Shown one piece after another: positions 1 to 10,700 of a stretch of 52,022 bases of DNA. The translations under genes and the position numbers were made by a program. The DNA is taken from positions 1-52,022 of IMG/VR virus record IMGVR_UViG_3300028706_000008. One strand, written 5' to 3'. Position 1 is the stretch's first letter. Every line of letters starts with the position of its first letter. Source of the stretch: a virus. The notes below the pieces were generated by a model that saw only the letters and a program-made list of their open reading frames with translations, searched no databases and was not told the DNA's origin.

Positions 1-476
1 AGATTAGCAACTTTAGTTGTAGATGTAATTGTAAGTGGTGCAGTACCATCAGCAACATCCGCTATCAGAGTACTTGCTCTAAAATTGTAAGCGCCTATGT
101 CTGTATGAGCGCCAACTCCTTCAACGATAGCAAGTTTCTGTGCTTGAGAAGTTGTTAGTGTACCACCCGATACATTGAGCGTTTTTTCACTACCTACTGT
201 AATGTCAGATGTATCAATGGTAGTACCGTCAATTGTACCACCGTTAATGTCTGTTTTAGAAATAACTACTGAGCCTATTCCATGAGGTGTAATGTTAATA
301 GCGTGGTTACCTGATAAAGTTGAAATTGTAGAACCGTTGATTTTTAACGGATTACCTGACGCTGGTGTACTCTGTAAAAATCCAGCCGTTAATAAGATAT
401 CTCCATCGGTTAATGTTAAATCGCCGTCGTCTATATCTAATCCTGTTTTTACGCTAAAGTTTCGTGCCGTACCCAT
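1..476 (-). CDS. Tail fibre protein, N-terminal part (runs off window)
   Basis: This open frame starts with ATG at 476 and has no stop before position 1, so only the first 158 residues are present. AGGTGA lies 6 bases upstream (483-488), and the preceding fibre gene ends 15 bases away. The translation begins MGTARNFSVKTGLDIDDG and continues with Gly/Thr/Ser/Ile-rich beta repeats such as INGGTIDGTTIDTSDITVG and SEKTLNVSGGTLTTSQAQK. Such repeats are characteristic of tail-fibre shafts of marine T4-like phages. Its place as the last gene of the tail block supports a fibre or tail-tip role. The receptor-binding end would lie outside the window. The fibre call rests on repeat style and context, not on a specific family match. 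Confidence 0.75.
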   Translation of the reverse strand, partial: MGTARNFSVKTGLDIDDGDLTLTDGDILLTAGFLQSTPASGNPLKINGSTISTLSGNHAINITPHGIGSVVISKTDINGGTIDGTTIDTSDITVGSEKTLNVSGGTLTTSQAQKLAIVEGVGAHTDIGAYNFRASTLIADVADGTAPLTITSTTKVAN

Positions 477-491
477 ATCATTTCACCTATA

Positions 492-2939
492 TTATATTGT
501 TAATGCTTGCCACGATACGCGCACCGTTACACTCTTGTCGGCTATCGTAGGCGTGACTTGTAATTGAATGTATTGACTATTTCCACTTCCCGTTACAACG
601 CCTTGATACACCCCTTGTTTGGCTGTTACGGTTGTCACCGTACCATATACAGACAGAAATACATCGTCTGCTATAATATCGGCTGCGGCGTTGGTTGTAC
701 CGCTATGAGTAAGCACCATTTCCGATGTCTCATACGTAGAATCAGTAGTATTTTCAACCGAGACAAGTAGTTTAGCGGCCTTAAATTCTGTTCTCTTAAA
801 CAGATTAATTGTTATTACTGATGCGCCTGAAGCGTGCCCAACGACTCCATTCCATGTACGAGTACCAGTACCGTAACCAAAGCCGAGTTCCTCTACTTGG
901 AATGGTGCATCGGGTGCTGCTTGGTTGATACCAACTCGATTATTTGCAGAGTCAGTCTTCAATAGATTCGTGTCTATTGTAAGGTTGGTGGAAACAAGTG
1001 TGTCGAGATAACCTGTGGCAAATCTAATTGTATCTGAGCCTATATTCAAAGCACTATCCGATGCGGGAAACACATGTTGATTAAATTCCCAACCATCAGT
1101 ATCGTTCATCCATAGTATACTTTTGTCGCTATCAGAAGACTTGACTATTATACCTGCACCGTCTACTGCTGCATCGTCACCCTCTGAGCCGCTAGGTGAG
1201 TGTGCTAATTCTATTTGTTTGTCGTCTATCTGTAATTCGCTGACATTCAATGTTGTAGATGCACCGCTTACAATTAAATTACCTGTTACAGTCAAGTCTT
1301 GATTCACAGTCAATGTACCTGCTGGGCCTATACTAGTGATGCCCGCTTGATTAGCGTCAACGCCGATTACAGCGCTAGATGCGGTTAAACCCGTACCTGC
1401 GAATAATGTAGCAACATCATCTATTGATTCTTTTTTAGTAACATTAGAAGCATTTGTGTCTGAAAAAGATACGAAATCACCTGATGCTAATACAGCAGCA
1501 GATAATCCGTTTATATCCATTAATCCAGCACTATCAGTAAATTGAACTGTTGATGCACCGAACTTGAGTACATCGTTACCGTCGTCATACCACAAGGTTC
1601 GCGCATCCGGTCCTGAACCAGCAGGGTTGCTTGTCACACTGGCTTTGAGTGCTATACCACTAGCATCGGTAAGAAGTCCTCCCATAATTATCGGCCCACC
1701 TACGTTGAGTGTGTTACTCGCTGTGGTAAATGTGAGTTGCGCGTCGTTGGAAAATGCACTACCGTCGCTTATTTGTATAGCGCCTGCCGAACCGCTCACG
1801 CCCGCTGCTGATGATGTTGCGAATACTTTGACCCATGCAGTACCATTGTAAACAAATATAGCAGATGAAGATGTACCTACATCTCCCACAGTAGCAGAGC
1901 CATTACTGAGTCCACTAGGGTCAAATATGACTTTATGAGTACTAGACTGAGCATTATTGACTATAATCATGTGACTTGGAGGAAAGGTACCAGTAGGTGT
2001 TATGTTAATATCACCGCTTGCTGGCGTTGCGTTAAATATATTCGGCCCGTCGAATCTAACGTTCTGTGCCGTATTCAATACACTAATTTTATTCGGACCG
2101 ATTCGATGTGTTCTTCTTGAGCCGCCTTGTTTACCGCTAAAGTACAGCACGTGGTCTCCATCTGTGCCATCGGTACCATAACTGTATGATTGCCATATAG
2201 CGCCGAAGTTGGAAGATGATAGTCCCCCTACCTCATCTCCACCGCCATGCATACCATCTAGGTCTGCTGCTGAATCAACTCTGTTGCTTTGGTTACCAAC
2301 AACGCCTGTAGTCATAGGACTAAGGTAAATAGGGCTAGGTTTTACGAATGTACGTACGTCATATACAGTATCCACTTCCATATCTAAATCCCCTGCACCT
2401 GCGTTAAAAATACATTTTACAACTGCGAGGGCTGTGCTTTGCTTAGATGCGAGATTTAGACTACCATTTAGACCACTTGTATCACTCAGGAAATTTTCAG
2501 GTGTTACAGGAAATCCTGTGGATACTGCGGTGCCCTGTTCAATGTGGATACCGTATCTTGGGGATTCTGTGTCACTACAAGCATAAACAACTAACAAACA
2601 AGATTGGCCGGTAGTTAATGCGGATGTGCTACCTTCGATAGTACTTTGTTGTAATGTTATAGTTTGTGTAGCACCTGCCGCTATGTTACCAAAAGGTATG
2701 ATTAATCCATCTAATACAGAATAACCGCCTCTTACTATAATTGAGTTAGTTCCATTGTCCGATACATATCCCGGTGTAGTTATCTTCGCATTTCTATTAC
2801 TGTCACCTGTCGCTGTATCTTCATACATCAAGATTCCATTACCATGTATACCTTCAAATATATTCGTTAAAGATGGAGAGAGAATATAATCCCCATCTGT
2901 CAATGTGCCCGTATGTCCTGAAACGACGTTTTCTACCAT
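492..2939 (-). CDS. Tail fibre protein, 815 aa
   Basis: This is a Ser/Thr/Gly/Asn-rich protein without obvious catalytic motifs. The N-terminal half is beta-rich (residues 1-330). Around residues 345-440 it has typical fibre segments such as GAIQISDGSAFSNDAQLTF. Around residues 546-625 there is a recognisable block, LTVTGNLIVSGASTTLNVSE followed by LQIDDKQIEL, then SILWMNDTDGW, which recurs in tail fibres and fibre-attached proteins of marine cyanophages. ATG at 2939 is preceded by GAGGT and GTGA elements, and the upstream gene ends only 4 bases away. The role is probably host recognition or a baseplate-attached fibre. The C-terminal about 120 residues look like a separate globular head domain. 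Whether it folds autonomously cannot be seen. Confidence 0.75.
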   Translation of the reverse strand: MVENVVSGHTGTLTDGDYILSPSLTNIFEGIHGNGILMYEDTATGDSNRNAKITTPGYVSDNGTNSIIVRGGYSVLDGLIIPFGNIAAGATQTITLQQSTIEGSTSALTTGQSCLLVVYACSDTESPRYGIHIEQGTAVSTGFPVTPENFLSDTSGLNGSLNLASKQSTALAVVKCIFNAGAGDLDMEVDTVYDVRTFVKPSPIYLSPMTTGVVGNQSNRVDSAADLDGMHGGGDEVGGLSSSNFGAIWQSYSYGTDGTDGDHVLYFSGKQGGSRRTHRIGPNKISVLNTAQNVRFDGPNIFNATPASGDINITPTGTFPPSHMIIVNNAQSSTHKVIFDPSGLSNGSATVGDVGTSSSAIFVYNGTAWVKVFATSSAAGVSGSAGAIQISDGSAFSNDAQLTFTTASNTLNVGGPIIMGGLLTDASGIALKASVTSNPAGSGPDARTLWYDDGNDVLKFGASTVQFTDSAGLMDINGLSAAVLASGDFVSFSDTNASNVTKKESIDDVATLFAGTGLTASSAVIGVDANQAGITSIGPAGTLTVNQDLTVTGNLIVSGASTTLNVSELQIDDKQIELAHSPSGSEGDDAAVDGAGIIVKSSDSDKSILWMNDTDGWEFNQHVFPASDSALNIGSDTIRFATGYLDTLVSTNLTIDTNLLKTDSANNRVGINQAAPDAPFQVEELGFGYGTGTRTWNGVVGHASGASVITINLFKRTEFKAAKLLVSVENTTDSTYETSEMVLTHSGTTNAAADIIADDVFLSVYGTVTTVTAKQGVYQGVVTGSGNSQYIQLQVTPTIADKSVTVRVSWQALTI

Positions 2940-2943
2940 AATA

Positions 2944-3288
2944 TCACTTTACCTCTATCATTAATTGGATTACTACTTCGTTTGTTGATGTTTTCTTTAT
3001 CGGATTGAAAACATGTCTTGTAATCGGGGTGAATCCGCTTGTACCCCTTAATTGCACGAATACTTCTTTGAGTGTTTCGTCGAATGTGTCTGCTGTTGTT
3101 AAACTACCCTCTACTAAAAGAGTTGAATTATCCATAATACGTACAGTAGGTATTATTGTTATCGCTGGTCTACCTGCACTTCCGTCACTACTAGTAGCAG
3201 GCGTACTATCAAATCCGATAACCATTTCATTGATGTTATCGGCTATTGTTTCTATCATCAATCGCTTCAAATGGTCGTTTGCTGGCAT
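2944..3288 (-). CDS. Small baseplate/tail protein, 114 aa, unrecognised
   Basis: This short protein starts MPANDHLKRLMIETIADNIN and has GAGGGGG 7 bases before the ATG. The start overlaps the stop of the hub gene by one base. The N-terminus is an amphipathic helix. The rest alternates beta strands with polar turns and ends in VIQLMIEVK. No family is recognised. Its place between the hub-like protein and the fibres suggests a baseplate or fibre-adaptor component. Its length and beta content would suit a small wedge or connector, but that is inference from position only. Confidence 0.7.
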   Translation of the reverse strand: MPANDHLKRLMIETIADNINEMVIGFDSTPATSSDGSAGRPAITIIPTVRIMDNSTLLVEGSLTTADTFDETLKEVFVQLRGTSGFTPITRHVFNPIKKTSTNEVVIQLMIEVK

Positions 3289-4700
3289 TATGATTCCCCC
3301 TCTATTATTATGGTTTCTTTTTCGATGAGTCCGATAGTCTCGTTGTTCCCACCGAGCACTCCCCTTTCGCTATTTCGGCCAATAAGGAAGCCCGCGTGTG
3401 ATAATTCAGTAATTGTGATTGTGGGTGTGACAATTATTTCTATATTATCGAAGAATGAAAAATTCTCAGTATGTATCTGATTTGTTTTGTCCGGCCTTCT
3501 CTTAGATGTTTCAGTAATACTACCTTGTTTTATTCCTTGTAAAACACCTTCAAGACCTGAATTTGTACTTAAGAAGGTGAAATTACTCAAAGCGTTAGAT
3601 AATCTATGTTGCGCTTTTAGTATAGTTAATCTATTACCATCATATTCTATGATATCGCCCGGTCTAACATCCCATAAGTTAGGATGTCCGTCAGACCTTA
3701 GCGAACCCGATACAGATGCATTTGCTTTTAGAATTTGACGCGCCACTGTTTTTGCACGAGATGTACTAGTGATAGATGCATCAAAAATAGGTATTGAGTT
3801 TTCCAGTATATCAGAACTGTATTTACTCTGCTGTTTACTTCTATCATCCATTGTAAGAATCAAGTTTTCATTTAATGCTATTTGTTGACCTTGAACGGTT
3901 ATACGGTTTTCTATATTGTCCATCGGACTAGAATCTTTAGAACCGAAACGAATATTTCCATCTATTTTTCTACTCACATCTGCAAAGTTAAACGGTACAT
4001 AGTTTAAGACTCCGTGTTTATTCATTATAGTTACTCGATTATCATGTCTAGTAACAAATCGTAAAGCGGTAATTAGATTAACACCATAGAAATCTGCTGC
4101 TAAAAACACGTTACTGTTTTTACGTCTATTATCGCTCATTTTAGTTACTGTTCTAGATGAGCCTAATGTTACAGCGGTAATAGCGTTAGGTACACTTTGA
4201 GATAAATTAATTGCTAAATCGGTAGTTCTGAAGCCTATGTCCATATTTTGTCCTAAATGTATGATGTCGTCATCAAAGCCTATTTCTTTGAGAGTGCGGG
4301 TTTTCATATTTCGTAAATCAATCTGTAATCCATTATCAGTTGATGTCATAGTACTTCTCATAATTCTATCTACGGGATTATCTTCACTATACAACAAATC
4401 TGTAACTGTATTTTTACCTTTACTAGACCATACATCGCTTTTCAGCGAATGACCGTCAGTTTCAGTATGCGTAATGATAATACTAGATTCAGATTCAACT
4501 AAAGAATATGTACGTTCTGTCGCTAAATCGTAATTATCAGCGTTTACCGCTTCGATAGTAACTCTAGTCTTACCTGCACTTCTAGGCTCTATCTTAGCAT
4601 AATGTACTGCGTTGTCTATGAACACAGGTTGTCTAATATCGTTCATTACATTAGTCAAAGTACTATCGAATCGACCTTTTGATGATTGAATAAGTCCCAT
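3288..4700 (-). CDS. Tail hub / baseplate hub-like protein, 470 aa
   Basis: The C-terminal third contains the motif NLWDVRPGDIIEYDGNRLTI followed by LKAQHRLSN and NFTFLS (about residues 335-385). This resembles the beta-barrel of tail-hub proteins (gp27/gpD-like), where an RPGD turn precedes strands ending in a threonine-rich 'thr-phe' strand. The middle part (residues 150-290) is a mixed alpha/beta region with VFLAADFYGVNLITALRFV. ATG at 4700 overlaps the stop of the 5613-residue gene (TAATG), with GGAGATGG upstream. A hub would close the tail tube and carry the fibres, which fits the neighbours. The tail after residue 410 is not recognised. An alternative is another baseplate protein with a similar barrel. 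Confidence 0.6.
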   Translation of the reverse strand: MGLIQSSKGRFDSTLTNVMNDIRQPVFIDNAVHYAKIEPRSAGKTRVTIEAVNADNYDLATERTYSLVESESSIIITHTETDGHSLKSDVWSSKGKNTVTDLLYSEDNPVDRIMRSTMTSTDNGLQIDLRNMKTRTLKEIGFDDDIIHLGQNMDIGFRTTDLAINLSQSVPNAITAVTLGSSRTVTKMSDNRRKNSNVFLAADFYGVNLITALRFVTRHDNRVTIMNKHGVLNYVPFNFADVSRKIDGNIRFGSKDSSPMDNIENRITVQGQQIALNENLILTMDDRSKQQSKYSSDILENSIPIFDASITSTSRAKTVARQILKANASVSGSLRSDGHPNLWDVRPGDIIEYDGNRLTILKAQHRLSNALSNFTFLSTNSGLEGVLQGIKQGSITETSKRRPDKTNQIHTENFSFFDNIEIIVTPTITITELSHAGFLIGRNSERGVLGGNNETIGLIEKETIIIEGES

Positions 4701-7700
4701 TATGCGCCATCTCCGCTATGGTCTGTAACGTTAAAATCAACATCACCCTTGTGACCTTTATTATGTAAAGATTGACTAAATCTTGGTTTTATGCTGTAAT
4801 CACTCCTTTTTAGTTCATCATCTGTATCTTTCTCTTGCCTTCTTCTAGGTGCATCGGAACGATGGTGTTGTAGCGTGTTTTCGCTTATAATGACCCTCGA
4901 TACGCTAGATTTTAGACTAGTACTATCAAATCCAGTTACACCTGTACCAAGTAATTTTGGACCATAACTTAGAGGGGTTGTGAATGCGCTTGTGTGGTCA
5001 AATACGAAGATAGGTAGGTATGGTCCATTACCATCAGGTATACTTCTACCTGTCGTGAGGTTTGCTGTTGGCGCTCTACCATTTTCCGTCTCATATGTAA
5101 ATATACCATACTTACCTCCCGAAGTCGCATGTAGGTAATTTTGAACATATTGCGGCGAACCACTATGTAGTGAATTGTGTATACGATATACTTCAGTATG
5201 TTTAGCGTCTAAGACTCTTACAGGTCTAATCATGAACTTTACAATATTATCTTCTTCATTATTTCTAACAGTATCTGTGTTATATTGGTTAACGTCTTGG
5301 TAAGGATTACTAGTATCATTACTACCAGTTAATGAGGCTACGCCCCAACCTAAGTCATTGAATAAACCAGCATAACTCTTTGTTTCAATTATGTATGAGC
5401 CACCATATGGTCTAAACACATTAGTATGTGAATATCTATGTACAGCAGAAACAGCAGAGCCAGCGCCTTGTCTATTAAATCCAATAGATGTATAATCAGC
5501 ATCTGCTAGGCTACCTTCAATTTGCATAGCGCCTTCCAATATAACTCGTTGACCTATATTTCTGTCGGTATGTAAACTGTGAGCCTCGGTATTAATTACA
5601 ACGTGGTTTTGTTCTATACCTTCTACTACTTGTGCGTCTAAACCAATCCTTGGGCTGTTTCGTGAAATAACGTCCTTATGCACGCTAGTACCTATTATTT
5701 CTTCTACTCTATCACTAACTGTTGCTTCTGATTTCAACAAACCAAAGTCATCTATACCTAGTTTAGCACTGATACCTCTCTTAACTTCATCGGCTTGCAG
5801 TACAGCGTTACGCGGGCGCAACAGGCCATCTCCAAACAACGGTTCGGCAGTATTATGACTCAGTACAATACCAGTCTTATGCACAGGAGTTGATAGTTCT
5901 GTGAGTATATCTTCATTGAATGCAGTTGGATATCTTACACCTCTTCCATTACCCATATCACCTACACGCAGTGAATGCACAGGCGCAAACACATCTACTA
6001 ATTCATTCGTGTTAGCGTTGTTAATATTATTCAACACACCACCGAATCGAGGTATTGTATAACCGTCAGTTATTGTTATATTTCCATTAGTCAAGTTGGC
6101 TATACCTTTCAGATTGAATAGAGGTTTACCACTGTTCCAAATACGCGCATGTGCAGTATTGCTACCGTTGTCATATGCGTCACCGCAATCCCATGATGGT
6201 CTAATACCGAATCCGCGCACTGGAGCACGCCTTACAGCCTCTCCACGCTCATTACCCCACCAATCTATCAGATAGTACTGAGAGGCCACAGATAGGCTTG
6301 TTTCTCCTTTACCCTCTTCATCACCCCACCAGTCTCTTTCAGTACGTGCTGGATTTCGTATTGTGCGCACTGGTGTACCGAAGGGTCTTGACATCCTTCT
6401 ACCATCGCTATATCTCACTTGCCAACCCTCTTGGTCTTGATTTAACATTCCTGTAAAGTTGCTCTGACGTTCCATAATCCCAACATACGTGGTTGGTTTA
6501 TCCACATTGTTATTTCCAGCACCACCGCCGTATGACCATTGAAGGTTAACACCATCATTCGCTTGGTTGCTGATTTTGTAGTCCTCTGTTTGTATAAGTG
6601 GACCTGCGTCGTAGTTAGTGGTATTTTGAGCAGAACCTGATGCCCCTGCTTCATACACTGCACGCACGCTGTTGATATCGTATCTTGGTCTGTTATAGGC
6701 TTGACGTACAGCGTTACGGTAACCATACGGCCTTCTTCTAAACTCATCCATGGAACCAGTCGCAATACCCGCAGATACAGCATAACTACCATCATCGTCA
6801 GAATCTATCCACTCTAAGTTGCTATTAGAGGCGAAATTAGCGCTTGTAGACGTATTATGTACATTCCAAGACGTAGAGGCCATTCCATACAAGTCTAGTT
6901 TACTTGCATGTGGACCGCCACGACTGCCACAAGGCCAAAATCCGTTTAATGTGGGTTCTGTGAACGTTAAAGCGCCATTTGTGACAGTAAGTCCACCATT
7001 CGACACAGTTGCACTTAATTCAAAAGTGGTAGAGTTAGTTATACTGGCTACTGTTGTTCCTGATGGTATCCCAGCACCAGTCACACCCATACCGACTACC
7101 AACAACGATGTACTATCCATTGCAACAGTAGCATCATTGTTTGTAAAATCACAAGTTCTATCTATGAATTGAGATAATGCACCAATTTTATTTATACTAG
7201 GTCTCTTAATTAAGTAATCAAATGGGCCTGTACTCATTGCATGTGTAAAATCGTGATAATGTATAGTTTCAAAATGTTCAGGTAATGAATTATATGCTGC
7301 TTTGTTAACTGCATTACCTTTCCAACTACGAGATGTATTATCTGAGAAGTATGTATTAGGTCTACCGAGGTTAGGATGCCACATACATAGGAATGCATCA
7401 GGTACATGATTACTATATGTATCTTGATTACCATTAATTATATCAGGTAATATATTCGCAAATACACTCTTACGTTTATTCGTAAGTAGTTCACCCGCTG
7501 GTAATGTATTGTAACTATGTGTTAAAGTAAGTATTGCATCATCATATATGTTATCCCAAAAACCATCAGCGCCTGATTTAGCACCTAATGTCAATGTTTT
7601 GGGTATATTGATTGTTGCAGCAGTATCTCCACTAACGCTCGTTAGGGTTTTAGTATAGATTGTTCCATTCTTACCAGTATACTGTATTCTTTGTTGGTAG

Positions 7701-10700
7701 TAAGGATACATCGGGAACGTATTTGCGTTATCTACAACTATTGTTCCATTAGTATTGAAAGATACAACAGTACATTTTGGATTTAGACTTATACTTTTAT
7801 TGTATTTATCATATATATCAAAGTACAAAGATGTATATCCGTTAATAGTTAACTGACTTCCTACACTTCCAAATGTACTTCTCATAAACATGTAGTAATC
7901 TTCGGGACTATATTGAGATAGTTTTCTGTAATTCGTTGCTTCTGAAAGTGCTGACCCATTATGTTTGATTGCATTCTTATGTAATATGCTCCACCAAGGT
8001 ATATGCAAAGTATGTGCAGGGGTTGCATCGCTGAACATTTTGCTATATGGGAATCCCTTTCTTGTAAATGTAGGGCTTTCTGTTAATTGTATACCTACAT
8101 GGTTATACAACATCAATGGTGGTATGTTTGTGAATTGACTTCCTTGGTCATTACTAATATCTAATATTGCTTCATTGATGAATACTTCACAACCTCGTAC
8201 ATCCGCTTGTGTGGCTTTTGCTAATACTAATGTAAGACCACCTTTAGCACCATCCACATTACCGTTACTATCCATTTTTATGCCAATAACTGTGTTTATT
8301 TGCTGACTGGTCAATGCAGCGCCTGAATTGTTGTGATAGCCTATTAATTGATTATCAAACACATTAGGCTGTATGACTATTTGGTAAGCACCCACTTCCG
8401 CAGGGTCGGGGAAGTGTCTACCTTGTGTATATTCACTAGCAGCCTCAAGTACAATACTGTGACCACCTGCTTTGTTAACCGTTGCTGCTAAAGTTGTACT
8501 TGTACCATCAGATGATGCTAATATACCGTAACCGTCATATTTCACACCACTCTCGAACATAAGGGTAAATGCACCGCCATGTACGTCGCTGGGACCGCTT
8601 GGGGCTGCATTTATCCCACTAAAGTTAATTTCAGCATCCATTGCATGAATGTTTTCAGTTATAGCGCCCGTACCTATTGCAGTACCTACCGCTGCTTTTT
8701 TATTAGTTGATGTAGCGTTATCACTAATTAGACCTGAATCAACGAAACCGTTTGTCATTTGGTAATCAATCAAATGTCTTCTGTATAGATTTTGATAAGC
8801 AGGGTGCGCCCAATGTCCGGGCAGCATAGGCATAGTGGGTGTAACGAAGTGATGTCCCATTCTTGGGAATGGCATAGGTGTCAATACAGGTTTACTGTAT
8901 GCGTCGTAGCCTACTGTCTGCCCCGATACATAATACAGAGTATTAGCCATATCAGGAGAGTTGCCGCTAACCTCTGCATGGTCTGATAAACGACGTGCTG
9001 CGAAGAACCTGTTGCTTCCCGCAGGTATGTAATACGATGGTACTACCTTTAGATTTGTAACAGTTTGACCTGCCATAAATGTAGCGAAGTTGACATCTCC
9101 AATAACATCTATTGTAGCATCGTTTTGTGCTATATATGTACACACAGCACCTTCATCGGTTGTCGGGTTGTACACACGTAGGAACTTTCGAGTATCTTCT
9201 TTAGTACCAAACCCAGCATCGAATACTTGTACATCTAATGTAGCATCTACTGTCAATACATTGGTGCTAGAATCCCATGCTGTAACAGATACTATGTCAG
9301 TCTCTACGCCACCTGCGTGTGTATACACAGTAGGATAGCGGTGTGTATGAGAATGACCCATTTTAGTGACATGGAAGAATAGTGTACGGTCATGTAATTC
9401 ATAACTAGTCTGTAATGGAGAGTTGTCATTCCACGCACCTAGTTCTGAATCGAAGGTTACTGGGTTGATACGTTCCCAGTTGTGATTCTCATATGTTGGT
9501 GCTTGACGTGGACCCGCTACGCTATTATCAAATAAATGTCCTATGTCACTCTCACTCATATCAGGATGCATCATACCACCTGAACCTATTGTTTCGTGTT
9601 GGTACGCTTGTATTGGGTCGAATCCTGAACGAACTACTATGTTGCCCGGTATGCTGTTAGGGTCAGGTAACTGTACTTTCAAGTTAGGTATCTTACCACT
9701 ATTAGCAAGTGCAGGCGCGTTACCTTTCACGCCTCTGTTTTCAGGTACACGGAATCCACGTATGATAGTCCCCAGCGGGCTACCGCCCTCTATCTTGTGT
9801 ACTTGCCCTGTTTCATCTCTAACTGTAATACTTTGGAATTGTATCTCCTCATTAGGTATATTCAGTACATTACCAATCTTGTATGGATGTTTACGCATTA
9901 ATTCAGGATGTGCTAACTCCTGTGCTTGTAGTATAGGTAACATTGCACTATTAGTTGTTTCAAAGGAGAATCTTACGTTACCGTATATCTTCTCACCAGT
10001 CTGATATGCTGTGTTACTATTCACACGTGTCATCCACGGTACTGCACCAAGACCACGTGCATTGATTGCTGGCATACTGAGGTTACCACCATCCATTCTC
10101 TTCCACACTATATTCTCTACTGAGAAGTTCTTAGCGGCTGAATCTTGATACATCTGTAATGCGTTTACATCACCCATCCAATAATTAACGGGGAAACCAC
10201 TACTATGTGCTGCTGCATATTTATCAGCAGATGTATTACGTTCTGCATCATCTGTATGTAGTAATGCAGAACCAACAGAATGGTCTAGGTCGAACAGTAA
10301 ATCACCTGTCTTATTTAGACCCGGTGTAGCGTTTTTCAATAACAAATCAGTAGGTGTGGCGCTGTGAAAATATGTTCCTGAGCCGCCTGAGAATGTTGTA
10401 TCAGCCCAATTACCACCACCATCTCCAACAGGTACTGTCGTACCTTCAACGATTAGAGCCTCTACATTCGGTCCAGCGTTTGCAGGTGCGATGAATCTAT
10501 CTTGACCGTGGAATCTTTCATCCCATTGTGTAGTACCAGCGTATGTGATTGGGTTACTACCTTGTCCTATGATTTGTAACCAATCACCGTTTGCAGTTAT
10601 TCCGTCTCTATCGAACTTTGCAATTAATGAACTCTCACATTCGTAACTGACTACTAAGAATGCACTACTGTACAACCCCTGTGGTGTTGTTAGTTCCTTA

